This document shows positions 61,840 through 64,000 of a DNA stretch of 64,000 bases, piece after piece. The stretch covers positions 310,001-374,000 of the forward strand of contig JAEWCZ010000066.1 of the NCBI GenBank assembly GCA_023390335.1, given 5' to 3'. The notes beneath the pieces were generated by a model. The model was not told the DNA's origin and did not search any database. It worked only from the letters and a program-made list of their open reading frames with translations. This stretch comes from Bacillota bacterium (GTDB taxonomy: Bacteria > Bacillota > Clostridia > Acetivibrionales > DSM-1351). Each line of letters opens with the position of its first letter. The first letter of the stretch is position 1. A program made the position numbers and the translations under genes.

Positions 61840-64000
61840 ATGAAAAAAATTATAGGTTTACTTACTTTTGCTATGCTTTTAATAGCGCAGCTAGTTTCTA
61901 TAGGGGCAAATTCGGATAAGATCAAAATTAAAATTGATAACGAACCCATAGAGTTTAACATGCCTCTTCAACTTATGGGAAATCAGCTATTTGTACCATT
62001 CAGAGAAACAATGACATTATTCGGTTATGATGTAAGTTGGGATAAGAAAACAAAAACTGCTACAGCAATAAAGAATCTTAAGCTGTATGCATCTAAGGTT
62101 GGCAGCAGGGAAATAACAGCAGACGGCAAGAAAATTACTTTCGGTGCAGCCTCATACTTATATGAACAGAGGCTATATGTACCTGTACAGCTGATCGAAA
62201 GCGGATTAAACAAAATTATTAAATGGGATAGCAATGAAAATACCTTATACATATCCGGTTCTAAAAATAATATCAATATAAATGTTGAAAATTCAAGCGA
62301 ATGTGTAATCGCTGTAGGAAATAATATTTTGGTAAACATAACAAACAAATATGGTATAAACGAAATCAACGATATGATAAATGATGCAGACAAGCTCATG
62401 GAAAACAATAACTTTACCGGGGCTATAGGCATGTATGAAACAGTTCTTGAGAATATTTCAAGTTCGCAAAACCCTGAGGAATACGGTAGAACCAAGGTTA
62501 ATATGGGAAATGCATATAACAGGCTTGCCATAATTATTGACGAGGAGGACAATGCAGAAAAAGCAGTTATTGCATACGAGGCAGCCCTAAAAGTCAGCAC
62601 ACCTGAAAAAAACAATGCTGTATATGCTGCGGCCCGGAATGGGTTGGCCTATTCATATGTTATTCTGGCACAGGTTAGAGATACTGAAAAAAACATCTCA
62701 AAAGCACTGGACTCATATACCCAAGCACTGAAAGTATACACTCAGGTTACATACCCGCAGGAGTATGCCCAAATACAAAATAATCTCGGAACTGCATATT
62801 TAGTACTGGCTGGTGTTAAAGACCGTCAAAATAATCTTGAAACGGCTATTAAATACTGCAATGAGGCTTTAAAGTTCTTTACAGCTGAAAAAAACATTAA
62901 GACAAATATTAAATTACACAATACTTTGGGATTGATATACACACAACTTGGGATGTTGTCAGATCCAGAAAAAAATATTCCCAAAGCATTTGATGAATTT
63001 GATGAGGTTTTAAAACTGTGCAGCATTAATACATATCCAGATGAATACGGATACGTTCAAAACACTATAGGTCAATGCTATGTAAAACTGGCTGATATCA
63101 AAGACCGTGAAGAGAACGGACTAAAAGCCATTAAAGCATATAACGAAGCATTAAAGGTTATTACACCGGAAAAGAACGCCGTAAACTATGCCGTAACCAA
63201 TATGTGCCTTAGTTATGCGTATGTGAAGCTTTCAGAAGTAAGGGATTCGGGTGAAAATCTTACCAAGGCTGCGGCTGCCTGCAATGAGAGCCTGAAGGTT
63301 CTCACGTTAGGAAGATATCCTTTAACCTATGCAGATGCTCAGAACAGGTTGGGGACGGTCTATTATAATCTTTCCGATATAAGTTCAAAAAGAGCCAACC
63401 TGACCAAAGCAATATGTGCATACAAGGAAGCCTTGAAAGTATATACTTCCAACAAGTATCCCTTGGATTACTCATTAAATACTTATTATTTAGGAACATG
63501 CTACAGAAGCCTCGGTGATACAATTGACAAGGAGGTAAATACCTTAAAAGCAGTTGAAATGTATAACGAGGCATTAAATATAATTACACTTGAGAATTAT
63601 CCCATATATTATGCAAACATAAAGAATAGCTTGGGTAACGCATATAGGACTATATACTCATTAACCTTTCAGATGGATAATCTATATAATTCTATAGAAG
63701 CATACAATGATGCTCTTAAGGTGAATACATTTGAAAAGCAGCCTCTAAGTTACGCTTTAATACAGTGCAATCTGGCATATACTTATATGAGTTTGGGAGA
63801 TGTACTGGATGATGAAGAAATTATAAACAAATCAATTCAAGCTTCAAAAGAAGCCTTAAAGGTTTACACATATGAAGAGTATCCTCTAAGGTATGCAGAT
63901 ACAGTAATAAATATGGGGTCGGCATATTGGGCGATGTCTGAGATCAAGGATACGGTAGAAAATCTGGCAAAAGCGCGGGACAGTTATGAGGAATCTCTAA
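61840..64000 (+). CDS. Secreted copper-amine-oxidase-N-like domain protein with many TPR repeats (3' end outside window)
   Basis: The frame is open from the ATG at 61840 (GGGGGA upstream) to the last base, 720 codons so far. A signal peptide (6-22) is followed by a copper amine oxidase N-terminal-like domain at about 30-135 (LFVPFRETMTLFGYDVSWD and LYVPVQLIESGLNKIIKWD, a wall-linked stalk domain in clostridia). From about residue 165 there is a regular array of TPR-like repeats of 50-55 residues. Each has Y-x-N/G-LG-AY and A-x-x-AY-NEALKV elements. At least nine repeats are visible. It probably scaffolds protein contacts outside the cell. Confidence 0.82.
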   Translation, partial: MKKIIGLLTFAMLLIAQLVSIGANSDKIKIKIDNEPIEFNMPLQLMGNQLFVPFRETMTLFGYDVSWDKKTKTATAIKNLKLYASKVGSREITADGKKITFGAASYLYEQRLYVPVQLIESGLNKIIKWDSNENTLYISGSKNNININVENSSECVIAVGNNILVNITNKYGINEINDMINDADKLMENNNFTGAIGMYETVLENISSSQNPEEYGRTKVNMGNAYNRLAIIIDEEDNAEKAVIAYEAALKVSTPEKNNAVYAAARNGLAYSYVILAQVRDTEKNISKALDSYTQALKVYTQVTYPQEYAQIQNNLGTAYLVLAGVKDRQNNLETAIKYCNEALKFFTAEKNIKTNIKLHNTLGLIYTQLGMLSDPEKNIPKAFDEFDEVLKLCSINTYPDEYGYVQNTIGQCYVKLADIKDREENGLKAIKAYNEALKVITPEKNAVNYAVTNMCLSYAYVKLSEVRDSGENLTKAAAACNESLKVLTLGRYPLTYADAQNRLGTVYYNLSDISSKRANLTKAICAYKEALKVYTSNKYPLDYSLNTYYLGTCYRSLGDTIDKEVNTLKAVEMYNEALNIITLENYPIYYANIKNSLGNAYRTIYSLTFQMDNLYNSIEAYNDALKVNTFEKQPLSYALIQCNLAYTYMSLGDVLDDEEIINKSIQASKEALKVYTYEEYPLRYADTVINMGSAYWAMSEIKDTVENLAKARDSYEESL

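Noticed and set aside
62025..62615. A 196-residue antisense open frame
   Set aside because: It mirrors the TPR protein gene, whose codon pattern and repeats are clearly real; the antisense product is a hydrophobic artefact of that repeat.
1..64000. tRNA, rRNA, CRISPR arrays and insertion sequences
   Set aside because: I looked for conserved tRNA and rRNA segments, regularly spaced repeats and transposase motifs and found none.

Overview
The window is low-GC Firmicute DNA, most likely from a cellulosome-forming Clostridium (Ruminiclostridium type). The clearest sign is a secreted GH5 cellulase ending in a type I dockerin (58694-60310). A GH94 disaccharide phosphorylase, a c-di-GMP-I riboswitch and typical AGGAGG ribosome binding sites agree with this. 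I saw no rRNA, tRNA, CRISPR array or transposase gene.

Layout. 1-9430 is a cell-surface region: the end of a large repeat protein, a BtrH-like protein with a discoidin domain, a 1460-residue sorted adhesin with its sortase, and a c-di-GMP-riboswitch-controlled transglutaminase-like protein. 9603-29540 is a roughly 20-kb catabolic island. 29617-33518 holds a nucleotidyltransferase, a Vat-type acetyltransferase, a methyltransferase, an AraC/GyrI regulator and a lipoprotein. 33651-38029 has secreted or unknown proteins and a DRE-TIM metallolyase. 38092-42589 is a TetR-regulated FtsX-type ABC system. 42791-45181 is the GH94 enzyme. 45253-51916 has three radical SAM genes (one fused to a Nudix domain) followed by an ABC-2 exporter. 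52928-57262 has a palindromic repeat, an FMN enzyme, a serine hydrolase and a short UvrA. 57433-58576 has a phage-like small gene and a TIR/SLATT-like pair. 58694-64000 has the cellulase, a membrane protein and a partial TPR protein.

The main result is the catabolic island, read here as a sulfoquinovose (SQ, the plant sulfolipid sugar) locus. The GH31 enzyme keeps the three substrate-recognition residues of E. coli sulfoquinovosidase YihQ (Gln273, Arg286, Trp289) at a constant offset, plus both catalytic Asp. Around it lie a sugar ABC transporter, a fucose-isomerase-like protein, a small transaldolase with altered phosphate-site residues, a split transketolase, an RpiB-like isomerase with altered residues, an iron alcohol dehydrogenase, a second unusual transaldolase, a DMT-family exporter, a DUF4867 protein and a ROK regulator. 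This combines marks of the sulfo-transaldolase and sulfo-transketolase pathways. Glycerol dehydrogenase and DhaK/DhaL beside them, under a PocR-type regulator, would use the glycerol released from sulfoquinovosyl glycerol. The substrate assignment is strong for the glycosidase and inferential for the other enzymes.

A second candidate system is the two-gene TIR plus two-helix membrane (SLATT/DUF4231-like) cassette at 57716-58576, which resembles anti-phage modules. A palindromic repeat family with copies at 21415-21721 and 52928-52980 is a third item of interest.
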